Source of the DNA: Sorghum bicolor
Lineage: Eukaryota; Streptophyta; Magnoliopsida; Poales; Poaceae
NCBI RefSeq assembly: GCF_000003195.3
Contig: NC_012877.2
Span: forward strand, 12,942,839-13,006,838
Direction: 5' to 3'
Length of the DNA stretch: 64,000 bases
Position 1 is the first letter of the stretch. Every line of letters starts with the position of its first letter. A program made the position numbers and the translations under genes. The notes beneath the pieces were generated by a model that had not been told where the DNA came from, did not search any database, and saw only the letters and a list, made by a program, of their open reading frames with translations. Shown here in pieces: positions 1 to 10,929 of this stretch.

Positions 1-249
1 GTTTTAGCTTTTGGCTCTATATCTTTTTATATGCAGACCATTCGACAAGAACGTTTTCTCTCTGTTCTATGCGAGCAACAGCGTACTCGACAACATCCGT
101 TCACTGATACATCACTCTCATAAATTATTTACAGCACTCAAAACTATGGGTTATAAATCCAAACTTTATTACAAACTTTCCAAGCAAAGTTTACAATAAA
201 AGCCCCTCCGGGCGGCTCCTAATCTAAACCAACAGACTAGACCGGGGCT

Positions 250-3200
250 TGTTGCTCGGGCTATTCGCTAACACGAGGCTCCAGTGCCGTCGAAGAGGTC
301 AGGGCCACCGGTGCCTGGCTGGTCAAGACTGCAGGTGCTAATCACCCATCCCCTGCAGTAGACGGCTCTGACCACTCCGTAGTCAACCTCTCTGAACCCG
401 GTTGATTAGGGTGGGTAGATGTCCCGCAGAGGTTGATGTCGCCAATCACCATCGACGACAAGTCCAGCAGACTGACATGAAGGTCATCTGCTTCCTTTGG
501 ACCAACCTCCTTGGGGTATCCTCCCTCCAAGCAGGACAGATCAATCAGGGGGTAGTGAGCACATACCACACTCAGGACATGGGCTCTGGCGTACTCCCCA
601 ACGTCCTTGACGAACTACTAAAGCCATCCCCACGCATGCTGCAACTTCTCAACTGGAGTTTGCCTCTGTGCGCGGGGCTAGTCCTCGGGGAGCTCTAGAC
701 TGATGAGATCTAGCACCGGGGACACTCCCTTCCAGATCTGAAGGCAATTGCTCTTCCACAAGTCCTGGTCTTTCACCAGGTCCTCGAGATGCTTCTTTGT
801 CTTAGCCTTGAGCACTGTGACAAGATTAAAACAAGGGAAGTCAATACTGGGCTACAAAAGCAAAAGAGTTTTCACTCACCCCGTCAAAACTGATCTTACC
901 GGTCAGCTCGTGGTTCCTCATCTTTAGCTCTTCTCTGACCTTCCGCTCGTTCTCCAGCATGCGAGCGCGCTCCTAGTCAAGATGGTCCTTCTCCTTCTAG
1001 AGGCGTTCCATTTCTTCCTCTAGACCTGCAGCAGCAATCGTTATACTAAAAGAACCAAAAACACCATGCATAAGGGCTAGCGCCAACACTCAGTCTTACT
1101 TTTCCTCTCACGGTCCTTGTCGGCTAGTCGCCGAGTCAGGTCCAGCATTCGCTCCTCCAGAGCAGCCTTCTCCTTGGCCTCCTTCTCGGCCTCTAACCGA
1201 AGGCGGTCCACCTCCGATGTCAGGGCCTTGTTCTCGGCCACAATTCCTTCAATCTCGTCGAAGCATCTTTTATGATACTTCGCTGTTTTCATTGCGTCCT
1301 ATGGATTACAAACACATATAAATGTGTCCACGCTAGACCTACGTATTTTTCAAAGTTGGGAAGACGCTTACCTTAACCTCGTTGACAAGACGCTTGGTGT
1401 CCCGTTCCACCCTTTCCGCCTCTTCGACTTCGGCGATTTCTTCGTGGCCAACCCAGTGGTCCTCATGCTAGCCCCAGACATAGATATGTTGGCGCTCGTC
1501 ATGGGGGCGCCCCTAGATCTCCTCCACTTCATCGTCGGAGTCTGCTTGGGCCCCCTCGCCCTCTGCGTTCCTCCCTACCAAGGCCGAGGACATCACTGGC
1601 CTCTTCCCAAGGTCAGGCGTGCTCTCCGACACTGCAGCCTCGACCGGCGGCTCCTCCACCCGAGCAGGGGATGGAGCTCTGATGTCTTCTCCTGCTCCAC
1701 TACTCGGTGGGGGAGCAGCAGCAGTGCCCTCATCCCTGGTTGGGACATTCCCATCAGCACCTTCCTAGGTCGGGTCCTCGATGATATCTTCGGTCGTCAG
1801 GGCAATTGTGGTTTGAGCCATAGGCTGCTCTGTGGCAGCTTGCCCCATGATGGTTTACCCAAAACGGTGCTCGGGTCAACATCCGAGGCGGCACTGTAAA
1901 ATTGCATCAAATCATAAAACACTGAAATTCTAACATCATAAAAAACAGAGTTGTTTCTCTCTTACTTATAGATTGGAGCTTTGGTGCGACGAAGAGAAGA
2001 CTCTCCACTTGGTGCGACCAACCGCTGCCGTTGTTTCTGCCTTGTCTAGGCACGCCTGCTCGGCAGGGGCATCCGTAGCGGGCGGATCTTCGGTGGCCCA
2101 CCCACCCTCTGCCGGAGCCACCTCTGGGCGGCTACGTGGCTTGCGGAGTAGAGTTGGGGCTACCTCCTCTTCGTCGTCATCATTGTCAACAACTTGAAGT
2201 AGTCATTGATGCTTCGGCGCTCGGGCCCCCGAGGCAGAGCCTTGTCCGGTTGAGGGCCCTTGCGCTGATCCAGCCGTTGCTGCCCCTGTTTGGGATGGCT
2301 CCCTGGCCATCGGTCTCTTGCCGGCGACCCTGTCATCGATGGTCGGCGCTTGTCGACTATCATCCTCCTCGCTGCTGGTGTATCGGTAATACCAAGTAGC
2401 GTTATCCATCAGTGGGTCCACCCCCACCGGGTGCTCCATGCCGGGCGCTAGTGACACATACACTGTTGCCCGATCAATGTCTCTGATCTGCAAGACAAAG
2501 GTGATAAGATATCAGAATAAGGGCATAACAGTTTACAAAATCACAAATTGATTGAAGTTATTTTTACCTTGGGAGTTGGTCAGCCTAACTTATACGCATG
2601 CATAGGATTGTCGCTACGCACGAAGTTGCTGTCGGCTAGGTTGAATAGCTCGTTGATCCTTCACTGGATCTCCGATTTCTCCAAGTTGTCCCGACCCATC
2701 CTGGTCGAGTCCTGGTCTCCCTGGTACTCATACAATGAGTGCACCCTCCTCTGGTACGGCATGACTCGTCGGTTGAGGAAGTTGCCAACCACACTAGGTT
2801 CATCAAGGCGCGACTAGTCAATCAGGCTCATCTACTCTTCCACCTGATTGGCATACTTTGGTCGGTCTGTCCAGCTGGCCCTCTTCTCATGTATCCAACG
2901 TCGCAGAACGTAGCACTCCCTGGTTCTTCGCGAATATAGAACCACGTCCTATACCATTCAGTAAGGGAGGTGTTCCAGGAGCAGCTGAGAAAATGGTTCT
3001 TCATCCCGTCGCGCAGATTGAGGTATACTCCATGTGCAATCTTGGAGCCTCCAACTGCTCCTTTCTTCCTCAAGCAAAACAAGTATCAAAACAAATCAAA
3101 ATGTGGTTCGATACCGATGAAGGCTTCACAAAGATGAATGAAAGTGGCGACAAGAAGAATTGAGTTCGGTTGTACATTGCAAATCCCAATCTCATAGTAG

Positions 3201-3451
3201 AGAAGAAGACCATGAAGAAATGGATGCCCCGGCAGCCCAAATCCCCTCTTAAAGAAATCTTCAAAAACCACAATCTCACCAGCTCGGGGCTCTGGATAGC
3301 GTTCTCCTTCAGATGCCCTCCAGCCGCCAAGCTCTTGATTGTGCAGCAATCCCATCCTGACGAGGTCATTGAGGGAGTTGGGAGTGCACCGGGATTTCTT
3401 CCACTCCTTCGCCATCATCTTGGCCCTCTTTTTGGCGTCGCTCTTGGCCAT
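250..3451 (-). pseudogene. Antisense retrotransposon ORF, PF04195-like, spliced, broken
   Basis: The product resembles the grass 'putative gypsy type transposon' family (PF04195, Transposase_28). The chosen start is the ATG at 3451, opening MAKSDAKKRAKMMAKEWKK; an N-terminal domain (FEDFFKRGFGLPGHPF, then ILLVATFIHLCEAFIGIEPH) follows. Six exons can be drawn with GT-AG borders on minus: 3451-2568, 2487-1966, 1893-1372, 1298-1100, 1025-880 and 814 onward. Exon 4 encodes a strongly charged coiled coil (heptads rich in E, K, L, R). An in-frame TGA at 3086-3088 sits where the family has Arg, consistent with CGA to TGA. A frameshift and more stops follow near 2830-2640, so it is a pseudogene. Its function in these elements is unknown. 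The 3' end is approximate. Confidence 0.7.
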
Positions 3452-3879
3452 TGCGCTCAAGCAAACACAATCTGGATCCAGCAAACTTGAAGCGAGCAAG
3501 GAAGACAAAGGCAGAAGGCTACAAGGCAACTGCTGGGTGAAGTTTTACCTTTGCTACGTTCGGTTCTTTATAACAGAGGCACCACCTCCTCCACTTCCCG
3601 ACTCCTAGGGAAATGTGTGGTTTTTGTGACGGAAATGACGTTTCGGTTTTCCATTCCTGTTGTAGTAAATTTGGCACATTTTTATGATTAATGGTTTTCC
3701 TTTCTTGGTCTGCGTGATGAACAGTTGTGCTGTCAGAGGGCACCCCTTTTCACGCGCTGGATTGACAAGACGGTCGGACGCCTCATCATGTCACCAATTA
3801 ATGAAGGCATATGACATTTTCAAAATTTAAATAAACAATTTATTGAGGATAAGAAGTTTGTTTGGATTCATCCAATAAG
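3452..3879. other. Non-coding spacer of element T
   Basis: This stretch lies upstream of the antisense ORF and before the tandem array. It should hold the antisense gene's promoter and leader if that gene was ever expressed. I see no clear TATA box and no open frame with family resemblance. Confidence 0.4.
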
Positions 3880-4140
3880 CTGGGGACTGTACCGACCACC
3901 GAGCACGGCATGCTCGGGGACTGGTCGACCAGTCTACCCAATTGAGCTAGAGACTGTACGGACCACCAAGCACGGCATGCTCGGGGACTGGTCGACCAGT
4001 CTACCCAATTGAGCTGGGGACTGTACCGACCATTGAGTACGGTATGCTCGGGGACTGGTTGACCAGTCTGTTTATGAATGTGAGACTGCACCGACCACCG
4101 AGCACGGTATGCTCAAGGACTGGTCGATTAGTCTGTTTTT
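3880..4140. repeat. 67-bp tandem repeat, about 4 copies, in T's 3' region
   Basis: Units start at 3880, 3947, 4014 and 4081; the first three are each 67 bp and the last about 60 bp. Each unit carries the core GACTGTACCGACCACCGAGC with few changes, then a second core GCTCGGGGACTGGTCGACCAG. An 83-residue minus-strand open frame across it is only a by-product of the repeat. Arrays like this between pol and 3' LTR are known in Tat elements and can seed satellites. Confidence 0.9.
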
Positions 4141-4681
4141 GAAGCAGATGATTATACTGATTATCGATTCCATATGAATCGACTTTGCATACAATTGAGG
4201 GGTGTTATTAATTTTTTATACCTTGTTACAAGGCTCATATTTCACCTTTCAACAAGCTCGAGGACTACATCGGTACGATGCATCTAGCGATGCATCTCAG
4301 CATCAGATTTTCTATTAAGAATTTTCTTTTCAGACCCTGGCACCATGTGCCTACGTCACCTACTACCAGACTCGGGGACTAAGTGGGCACACTTCACCTT
4401 GCGGTGAATTTGCACGCTTTTTGAAGACCTTTACTTTTTAGAAAAGAAAAGTCGGCACACTTCACTAGAAAAGAAATCTTTTTTGGTTAAGAGCAACATG
4501 CATTATTCAAACAACCTACTTCTTTGATGACGATATTGATTGACTGTCTTTTGATTTGGTTAAAACACCATTGCAACTATTCAGGCGACTCTCTTGCTGG
4601 TTGAGGATGTCGAGCCTCACTGGTCGAAGAAGCTCAAGATGGCATGTTACATCACAATACATGGAGCTTGGGGACTAGCAG
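4141..4681 (+). other. 3' untranslated region of T up to its LTR
   Basis: There is no coding potential. The stretch repeats the phrase 'ctcggggact' and ends in a purine-rich tract around 4663-4680, the expected place for the polypurine tract before the LTR that starts at 4682. Confidence 0.45.
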
Positions 4682-4871
4682 TGGGGGTATAAACCCCTAT
4701 ACCCTTACGACTAGGCTTGAGCCAGGAGATTTGGCCCATCATGAGATATTTCAAGGCTTGATCCAACTGCTCGGAGTCTCGTGCAAGGAAACAAGATGTG
4801 GAGATCAAGCATGATTCTAGTCGGTTAGAATAGGAATTGATATCGTATCATCTATGGCAATTGTAACCGAC
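4682..4871 (+). mobile_element. T 3' LTR, left half
   Basis: It starts TGGGGGTATAAACCCC and runs to 4871, where E1 interrupts it. The second half is 14630-14904. Joined length is about 465 bp, close to the short LTRs of RIRE2-like elements. The start base is approximate. Confidence 0.6.
4867..4871. repeat. Target site duplication of E1, left copy (ccgac)
   Basis: The 5-bp ccgac is repeated at 14625-14629, directly abutting TG...CA ends of E1. This defines a real insertion event into T's LTR. Confidence 0.95.
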
Positions 4872-6369
4872 TGTTGACACTTACTAACACCACTTGAATA
4901 CTAGGTTGTCATCCCCAGCATGGTGCCAGAGTATACAAAGGTATTTATGAATGTAAATGCTCTCTAGAAAATAATCTATTCTATTCGCAAGCGCACAGAT
5001 AAAATACCTCATTGTAGCATTTCACCAGGAAAGTATTCCGGGTATCGTTATTTATAATTTTGCTTAAGAGAACGGTGGAGGTAAATAAAATCTATCAAGG
5101 CATAGACTAGAGATAAACTTGTAAGGACATGATTACTAATGAGGAACTCGTCACACAGTCACTTGCTTTAGTAGGGTGTAAGCCATAATAATAATGATAA
5201 TGAAATATAAGCTCATGGGTAAATAACACAACGATTAGAAAATAGACTACTCCTCATATATGTAAGGTGACGTCGGATTAGCTAGAGAATGGATTCTAAG
5301 TTATCTACTATCTACTAAGTCACAATCTACTCTAGTTATCTAATAGATCATATATAGCATAAAACACTCTTCATTCATGTATAAGGAACATTGCTAAAGT
5401 AAATCACATCATCGCAAGACTTACTCCGCCATACAAATTCTGCCTGTCCTATCAACGGAGGGTGGACTATATAAGAATCAACGAAGCTGTCACTATCGCG
5501 AACTACCACACGACTCGGCCAATAGGATACATTTGCAGGTAAATAACATCTAAGCACCACGCCCACATGTGATCTACCACTTAACTCCTGCGCGTCAAGA
5601 GCTAAGCGCTTTGCAAACTCATACATAAACTAATTATCAATCATAACTATATCAAATATAGAACTAGAGCAAACTAAGAACATAATAAATAGAGACATAA
5701 TACAATTAGAATAAAGTAGTAGAGAAAGATATGGAATAATACCAATTTTTATTGATGAAGATCCAAATCCAGAGCACTAAGCTCTACTTCTCTAATTCTA
5801 TCTAATCAATCCTATAGAACTTGAAGGATTAGGGAGTAGCTAATTCTAATTCTTTGTGGGAGAGAAGTTCTAAAACCCTAACTTTGATGGCTTCCTCGGA
5901 TAATGATTTCTCCTCTTCCCCTGGGGTGGAGAGGCCTTGCTTATATAGCCCCCTCGAGTGAATGTGGGCCGTCGGATCAAACCGACATAAATCACACGGT
6001 TATTCTTGAAGATTAGAGGCGGTGGAGCACGATCCAGGAGACATGCTCTGATTGGCCACCAGTGCAGGGCGGGCGCCCAAGGGGGGAGGGCGGGCGCCCT
6101 GCCCCCGGGCCCGACCGACCTCCCGTTCGTTCCCGTGGCTTCTGGACTCTTCTAGATTAAGGAAAATTGCATGGCACGTAATTATCTCGTTGTAAACCTG
6201 ACATGTGGGCCTTCCCTCCATATTTTCTGATAACCCCCTGCAGAAATAGACAAACACCAAAGCTCGTGGAATTCTGTCAGATAAAACCCTAATTCTAGAT
6301 GTTTGGTGCATATTGATCCTTTTCCATGTTTAGTTGACGGTTAAATTTAGTACTTAAGGACCGTCATCA
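4872..6369 (-). mobile_element. E1 3' LTR
   Basis: It is 1498 bp, with ends TGTTGACAC... and ...GTCATCA on plus (the last bases are mutated from GTCAACA in the other copy). On minus it holds a TATATAAG box near 5940-5948 downstream of a GC-rich palindromic tract (6065-6105). Confidence 0.93.
5375..5626 (-). pseudogene. LTR-internal ORF, shortened copy
   Basis: An 83-residue frame that matches the last 83 residues of the 107-residue ORF found in the other three E-family LTRs. The N-terminal part is lost to an in-frame stop just upstream of the ATG used here. No known domain is seen. It lies in the R/U5 part of the LTR, so it would be near the start of the element's transcript. Confidence 0.5.
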
Positions 6370-6372
6370 TAC

Positions 6373-6383
6373 TCCCCCAAGCT
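6373..6383 (-). promoter_or_regulatory. E1 polypurine tract
   Basis: On minus the motif AGCTTGGGGGA ends three bases before the 3' LTR. This is where plus-strand DNA priming is expected. The same 11-mer occurs twice more inside E1 (7834-7844 and 10859-10869). Confidence 0.85.
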
Positions 6384-7833
6384 TACCCTTTGCTCATCCC
6401 TAAGCAAACAGCTAAACTCAGATAGATCAGGAGTTGCTTTGATGTTTTCTTTCCTGACAGGCACACATGCTTTCATATAAAATTCTCCTAGATTAGAGTG
6501 AAGTGTCAAGGGGCTTAGTACCTGCACTTAAGTCTTAAGTAATCGAAAGACAAAATAATTAAGTCAAGCACTATTCCTCTTGCCTATACTTCACCTTTGT
6601 TCTAGAGTTTTGCATAAGTTTTGAAAAATAAAGCTCAGAGCTCCTAGCTATGATTCTCTCAAGTCTCTCTATATGTGGTATTTGTGGATCCTTACGAAAA
6701 TGTTAGCTCTTACATATGTTGTCTAATCGAGCCATGGATCCAAAGGAACTCAACATGTAATTAATTAAGATGTGCATGTGTGGTGGAGTAAATGATAGTA
6801 ATGGTGAAAATGTATAAGTGATGATAAAACTTACTTCTCATTGCTCCTCGTATTGCTATCTCTCCTCCTCTTGATCTTTGCTTTGGAAGAACATGGGCTA
6901 TCTCTCTCTTTTTTTAGGTGGGTAGTGAATACCCCTAAATCTATTGTCAGACACTTGTCCATTTTTTTCCGCTCAGGTGGGCATCTTTGTGCCCCTAATT
7001 CTACTCCAGACACTTGTCCATTTTTACCTCTCGTCTCACTCTTTTTTTTCTTTTTCGAGGTTACGGGCACTTGCTCCTTTTTATTTCCTCGCATATTTTT
7101 GCATAACCCATGCCTCTTCTGCATAGACTCTTTTTGGAGAGAGAGAATAACAACACTTGGGACAGTGAGTGATAATATTTTTTAGCAATTTTAAGGAATG
7201 GTGGTGGATGGTGTAGTAGATGTGTGCAAGTGAATATCTTAATTTAACCACATGAAAAACTCCTAAGGGTCTACACAGCTCGATCAAACTCAATGTAAAT
7301 ATAAGTAGCAAAAGATGTTATAGCAAGTATGGCTGTGATAGGAATTTTGTCATGCTAGGAACTCATCATGTGATTTGCAAGTTTTCAAAATAAATCTCCA
7401 GAACTCAGTGTTGTAAGAACAAGATAAACAGTAGCTCAAACTTTATATCATGCCTTTCTCTTACCCAAACTTTAGTTTTAGGTTCATGCTTCCCATAGAT
7501 AGTAAATTTTAGTTTTAGTAATTCCTAGGAGAACTCTAATGTAAAAGCTAGGTACTTGAAAGTAAGCAAACAGAGCAACTGTTCATCATTTCCATTAAGC
7601 ATCTTTTTGGTCTTTTTATTTTTCTAGAGATTAACACTTAGCAGATAAATAAAGCACACTTATCTATACACTCTTTTTATTTTGTTTTCATGTTTATAGA
7701 ATGCAATAAATCAAAACAAGAAAATATTTATTGGGTTTTCTAGGTTTTCTCTTTAAGAAAAATAAAACAATAAAATAGAAAGGAATAATTAAGAAGAGAA
7801 AATAAAAACTTACTTGATAAAATAGGGAGAAAC
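6384..7833 (-). other. E1 3' non-coding region
   Basis: This stretch between ORF2 and the polypurine tract has no credible gene. It includes a duplicated ~58-62 bp segment around 6920-7030 (core GACACTTGTCCATTTTT) that also occurs duplicated in E2. Open frames here, such as 6841-7185 on plus, follow low-complexity pyrimidine runs and are not conserved. Confidence 0.7.
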
Positions 7834-7844
7834 TCCCCCAAGCT
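7834..7844 (-). promoter_or_regulatory. E1 internal polypurine-like motif, after ORF2
   Basis: The minus strand reads AGCTTGGGGGA about 20 bp after the ORF2 stop codon (7862-7864). It is identical to the true polypurine tract and conserved at the same place in E2. Confidence 0.7.
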
Positions 7845-7861
7845 GGATGTGGTTGTCGGTC

Positions 7862-10026
7862 TTACCCAATGATCAAAAATTGAATCATGCTGGTGATATT
7901 GTCGTTCATTGTCGTTAAAGTTGAGCATGCAGCCCGCGGGCCAAAGGCACGGCCCAAAGCACGGTCATTTGGCCCGGCCCGAGCACGGCACGGCCCGATC
8001 CTAACTGGGCCCGGGCCGGCCCGAAGCACGTTGCGGGCCGTGCTTGGGCCGACCCCTCGGCCCGCTGCACGGCACGGCACGGCACGCTTTTAACAGCAGA
8101 CACGGTGTCGGCACGGTATAATGAAATTTGTGAAACTTGAAGTATCAGGTTCTATGACTTGTGAAACTTGTGACTTTTGGCAAGTAAAATATGATCTGAG
8201 AGTATATTGTGTTATGTGAATTGTGAAGTATTAATGTATGTGACTTGAATGTAATGTATTTATGCTTTGTTAAATTCTGTATTAAATTTGGTGTTTTTCA
8301 TATATTGGGCCATGGGCCGGCCCGAAGCACTATTGGGCCTCGTGCCTTTCGGGCCGGCCCGGCACGAAAATCGGCCCACGGGCCGTGCCTGGGCCGTCAG
8401 GCAGGCACGATGGGCTGTGCAGGCACGGCCCGGTGGCACGCGGGCCATACGGGCCCGTGCCCTTTCGGGCCGTGCCTAGCACGGGCCCGTGCCGGACCGT
8501 GCCGGGCCGGCCCGTTGCTCATCTCTAATTGTCGTGGTGTCTTGCCTCAGTTCTTGTACTGCACTGGCGTGGTCTTGGTTCCACTTTTGTTGCTGTTCCA
8601 CGAGTCGTCCATGTTCTGTTTGTGTATTCTGGATATCGAGGAGGGTGTTGTCGGTACGGGTGAAGAAGGCGCTGGCGTCTTGGTAGTAGTCATTTGTGAA
8701 AGCATAAGAGGCGTCGGAGTACCGTCCTGCATCGAATTGGGGCTGGGGCCTAAACCCTGAAGCTCCATATGGATCAGTGGAGTACTTGCCCGTATGGAAA
8801 GGCGGGTTTGTCCACTGGTGATCTTGACCCTCTGGCCATGTCTCCTGTCTTGGCTCTTGTGGTTGAGGATGTCGAACCCACGGGTCCCGAAGGACTCGGG
8901 GGTTGTAGTCGCAATAATGCAGGTGTGCCGCTTCTTTCGGCCCGAGATCAGCTCCATACCAGGTGCGTTCTTGATGGGTGGTCATCCTTTCAGATGCCAC
9001 TCGCTGTAGAGCTCTCTAGTTTACCGGTGTCACTGCAATCTCAATCAAATAATTTTGAACGACATAGAGGCGAAGGTTCGGGTTAGGTAACCGAATCTTG
9101 CCTTTATTATCATATAACATATTCATTACGTTCTCTTCTTTTTTCAACATCCGAGCTTGCCTAAATGTGTCATAGCCATGATAAATTCGAAACTCATCAA
9201 TGAATTCCAATGATGAGTTTTCTAGCAAATGAAGACTAGAAGCTAGACGAGTGATGAGTGAAGTACAACCGACAGGTCCTCGAAGACTAGGTATACTAAG
9301 CCAATGAGAAACCAAAAGACTAACAGGTGAAGTGGATATTTTATTTATAGCAGCATATAGAAGTTGTAAGTCTCCTACTCTTACTTTTCTAATATCATCA
9401 GGATGGAAAAGATTGTAGCCGAGCCACTTGTGGAACATCCTAAGAGTGGGGTGTTCCATGTCGCTGGTTCGGGCTTGACTATAAAACTCATCCCTAGATA
9501 TCTCTCTCCAGAACTGGTGTCTTTCAAAATTGGGTAAGTCGGAGTCAATGTCCAGGATGTATCTTGAAGAGAAACCGAGATGGTCGCTCAATTCTCTCCA
9601 AGACAACATAATGTCCTGTTTGAACATCCGAAAAGCAATCCCCCCTCATAATATTGTAAAGTGCAAAGAAATTCAATGGTGAGAAGATGGGAACCCAGCT
9701 CAGTTATGTCCCAAAAATTTGTCCATCCCACCATCTGGAAAATTAAGTCAAATTCAGTATTCATACATGTTTCTTGTAGCAAGATAGGATCAAGAGTGGG
9801 GGTGTGAATGAAATCCTTGTTCTTTAGCTGCTGGAAAACTTCCTTCTCCCTGCGGGTCTTCAGCCCAAGGTCTCCTATCTTGAGGAGGACCTTGACTTGC
9901 GGATCAAATGAAGATGACGGAGCTTGGGTCGACGCTCATCTCTGACTGGTGCGAGGAGTGTCGGGACAAACTCCTCGTACCTATGTTCTTGAAGGCCTTG
10001 CCCGCGTTCTTTACCTTCTTGAACAT
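7862..10026 (-). pseudogene. E1 ORF2 (long form), interrupted by a hAT element
   Basis: The start is the ATG at 10026, directly after a splice-acceptor-like tract ending TCTGCAG. The N-terminus is basic (MFKKVKN...). A middle domain of about 260 residues follows (9790-9016; motifs VGWTNFW, GSHLLTIEFL, LSWRELSDHLGF, RMFHKWLGYNLF, SLLVSHWL). The C-terminus is proline- and glutamine-rich, ending in a probable coiled coil. The middle domain reminds me of the Athila ORF families (PF03078 type); homology is unverified. E2 lacks this domain. The gene is broken by a small deletion near 9910, a frameshift near 9620-9660, a stop at 9014-9016 and a hAT insertion at 7916-8535. Position after protease and behind an acceptor resembles the env-like ORF of Athila elements. 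Function is unknown. Confidence 0.7.
7916..8527. mobile_element. hAT-type non-autonomous transposon
   Basis: A 612-bp insertion with exact 8-bp target duplications attgtcgt at 7908-7915 and 8528-8535. The imperfect terminal inverted repeats begin taaagttgagca and tagagatgagca. The subterminal regions are extremely GC-rich, with many overlapping copies of GGGCCGTGCC/GGCCCGGCAC in both orientations. The centre (8105-8300) is AT-rich and codes for nothing recognisable. An 8-bp TSD and GAGCA-containing ends fit hAT. The open frames across it come from the repetitive GGGCC words. Confidence 0.92.
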
Positions 10027-10858
10027 CCTGCAGACAAAAATTGATACAAACACAACTAGTGGAAAATGTGAGAGGTCACCTGTCCGAAATATCAGTAGTC
10101 AAGGGATTAGTCGTCAAGACAAGTTTTTATTTTGGTAGCACCTCCCGCTAAACAACTTTCTGCTCTGGACAGCGGGATCACTACTTACTAGCTGAACCCT
10201 ACTCTCTTACTCAAAGATTACCAACCTCCCTTTCACTCTTCTCTTTCTCTCCTCTCTCCTTCTTACTCCACTACAAGAGCTCCTTCTCTGGAAACTGAAA
10301 ACTGCGTGGTTTTCTGGGATGCTTGTGTGAAGAAGTTGGAGGCCAGAAGTGGCTTTTTATAGGCTAAAGGGGGGACAGGGCGGGCGCCCTCTGTAGGTGG
10401 GCGGGCGCCCACCTCTGGTGGCCATCCTGGCTTCCTTTTCTCCACTCCCTCCATTGCTTAGCTCTTACGCAGAATAATGTTGAGTGGATGGTGGTTGGTT
10501 AGTGGAAAGATGCTGGTGAGTGGAAACATGTTGGTGGATCAAAAGATGTGGTGTATGACATGTGGGACCCAAGGAGTGTGGGTCATGTTTCTAGAAGGTT
10601 GCTATAATTAAATATAATGTAGGAAAATTTATGAGAATTGAAACTTATTTGAAATGATAATGAAAAATATGTTTGTGCCTCCACAATAATTAATAAATAT
10701 GGGTTGTCACACACCATAAATATTATTTATATGGAGTTTTTGATTATTATAATAATGCTATGAATAAATATGACTAATGCAAGAATTAATTATGCAAGAA
10801 TTTAAACAATGTGGATAAATACTGATTTACCTCCCGGCGAGGGTTTGGGATTTTTAGG
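10027..10858 (-). promoter_or_regulatory. E1 internal promoter-like region upstream of ORF2
   Basis: Read on minus, this holds two GC-rich palindromic tracts (10374-10420), then a TATA box (agCCTATAAAAAgcc, about 10350-10362), a pyrimidine-rich leader and a splice-acceptor-like tract ending TCTGCAG just before the ORF2 ATG at 10026. The same order is conserved in E2. The GC tracts share the word TGGGCGCCCGCCC with the E-family LTR promoter region. A second transcription start inside the element is an inference. Confidence 0.55.
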
Positions 10859-10869
10859 TCCCCCAAGCT
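10859..10869 (-). promoter_or_regulatory. E1 internal polypurine-like motif, after gag-protease
   Basis: AGCTTGGGGGA on minus, about 60 bp after the protease stop codon. It is conserved at the same position in E2 (55247-55257). Confidence 0.7.
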
Positions 10870-10929
10870 GGACCTCCAAATCTTTTAATCTTCTGAATTA
10901 CCTTCCTCCGGAGATGGTGTCTCCAGTGG

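Larger units (their letters stand above)
1..4871 (+). mobile_element. Tat-lineage LTR retrotransposon 'T', 3' part (left segment)
   Basis: This is the 3' end of an LTR retrotransposon that starts before the window. It holds an antisense ORF (250-3451), a 67-bp tandem repeat (3880-4140) and the first part of a short 3' LTR (4682-4871). The LTR resumes at 14630 after the E1 insertion. The LTR half on the right has a TATA-type box (tatataaa, near 14669) reading on plus, so the element is on plus and the ORF is antisense to it. An antisense ORF between pol and 3' LTR and a repetitive 3' untranslated region are known features of the Tat lineage (RIRE2/Retand/Grande-like). The lineage call is inferred from layout, since no pol domain is in the window. 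Bases 1-249 hold nothing I can name. Confidence 0.65.

Noticed and set aside
1324..1899. 191-codon plus-strand ORF
   Set aside because: It lies opposite exon 3 of the antisense retrotransposon gene and has no family resemblance; it is a shadow frame.
250..3529. Element T on the minus strand with this ORF as its gag
   Set aside because: The LTR promoter at 14630-14904 reads on plus and the ORF has intron-like gaps, which fits an antisense ORF better than gag.
3840..4091. 83-codon minus-strand ORF
   Set aside because: It is produced by translating the 67-bp tandem repeat; 67 is not a multiple of three and the peptide has no independent support.
8245..8760. 171-codon plus-strand ORF across the hAT right end
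   Set aside because: It joins hAT GC-rich repeats to the antisense of E1 ORF2; no biological unit.
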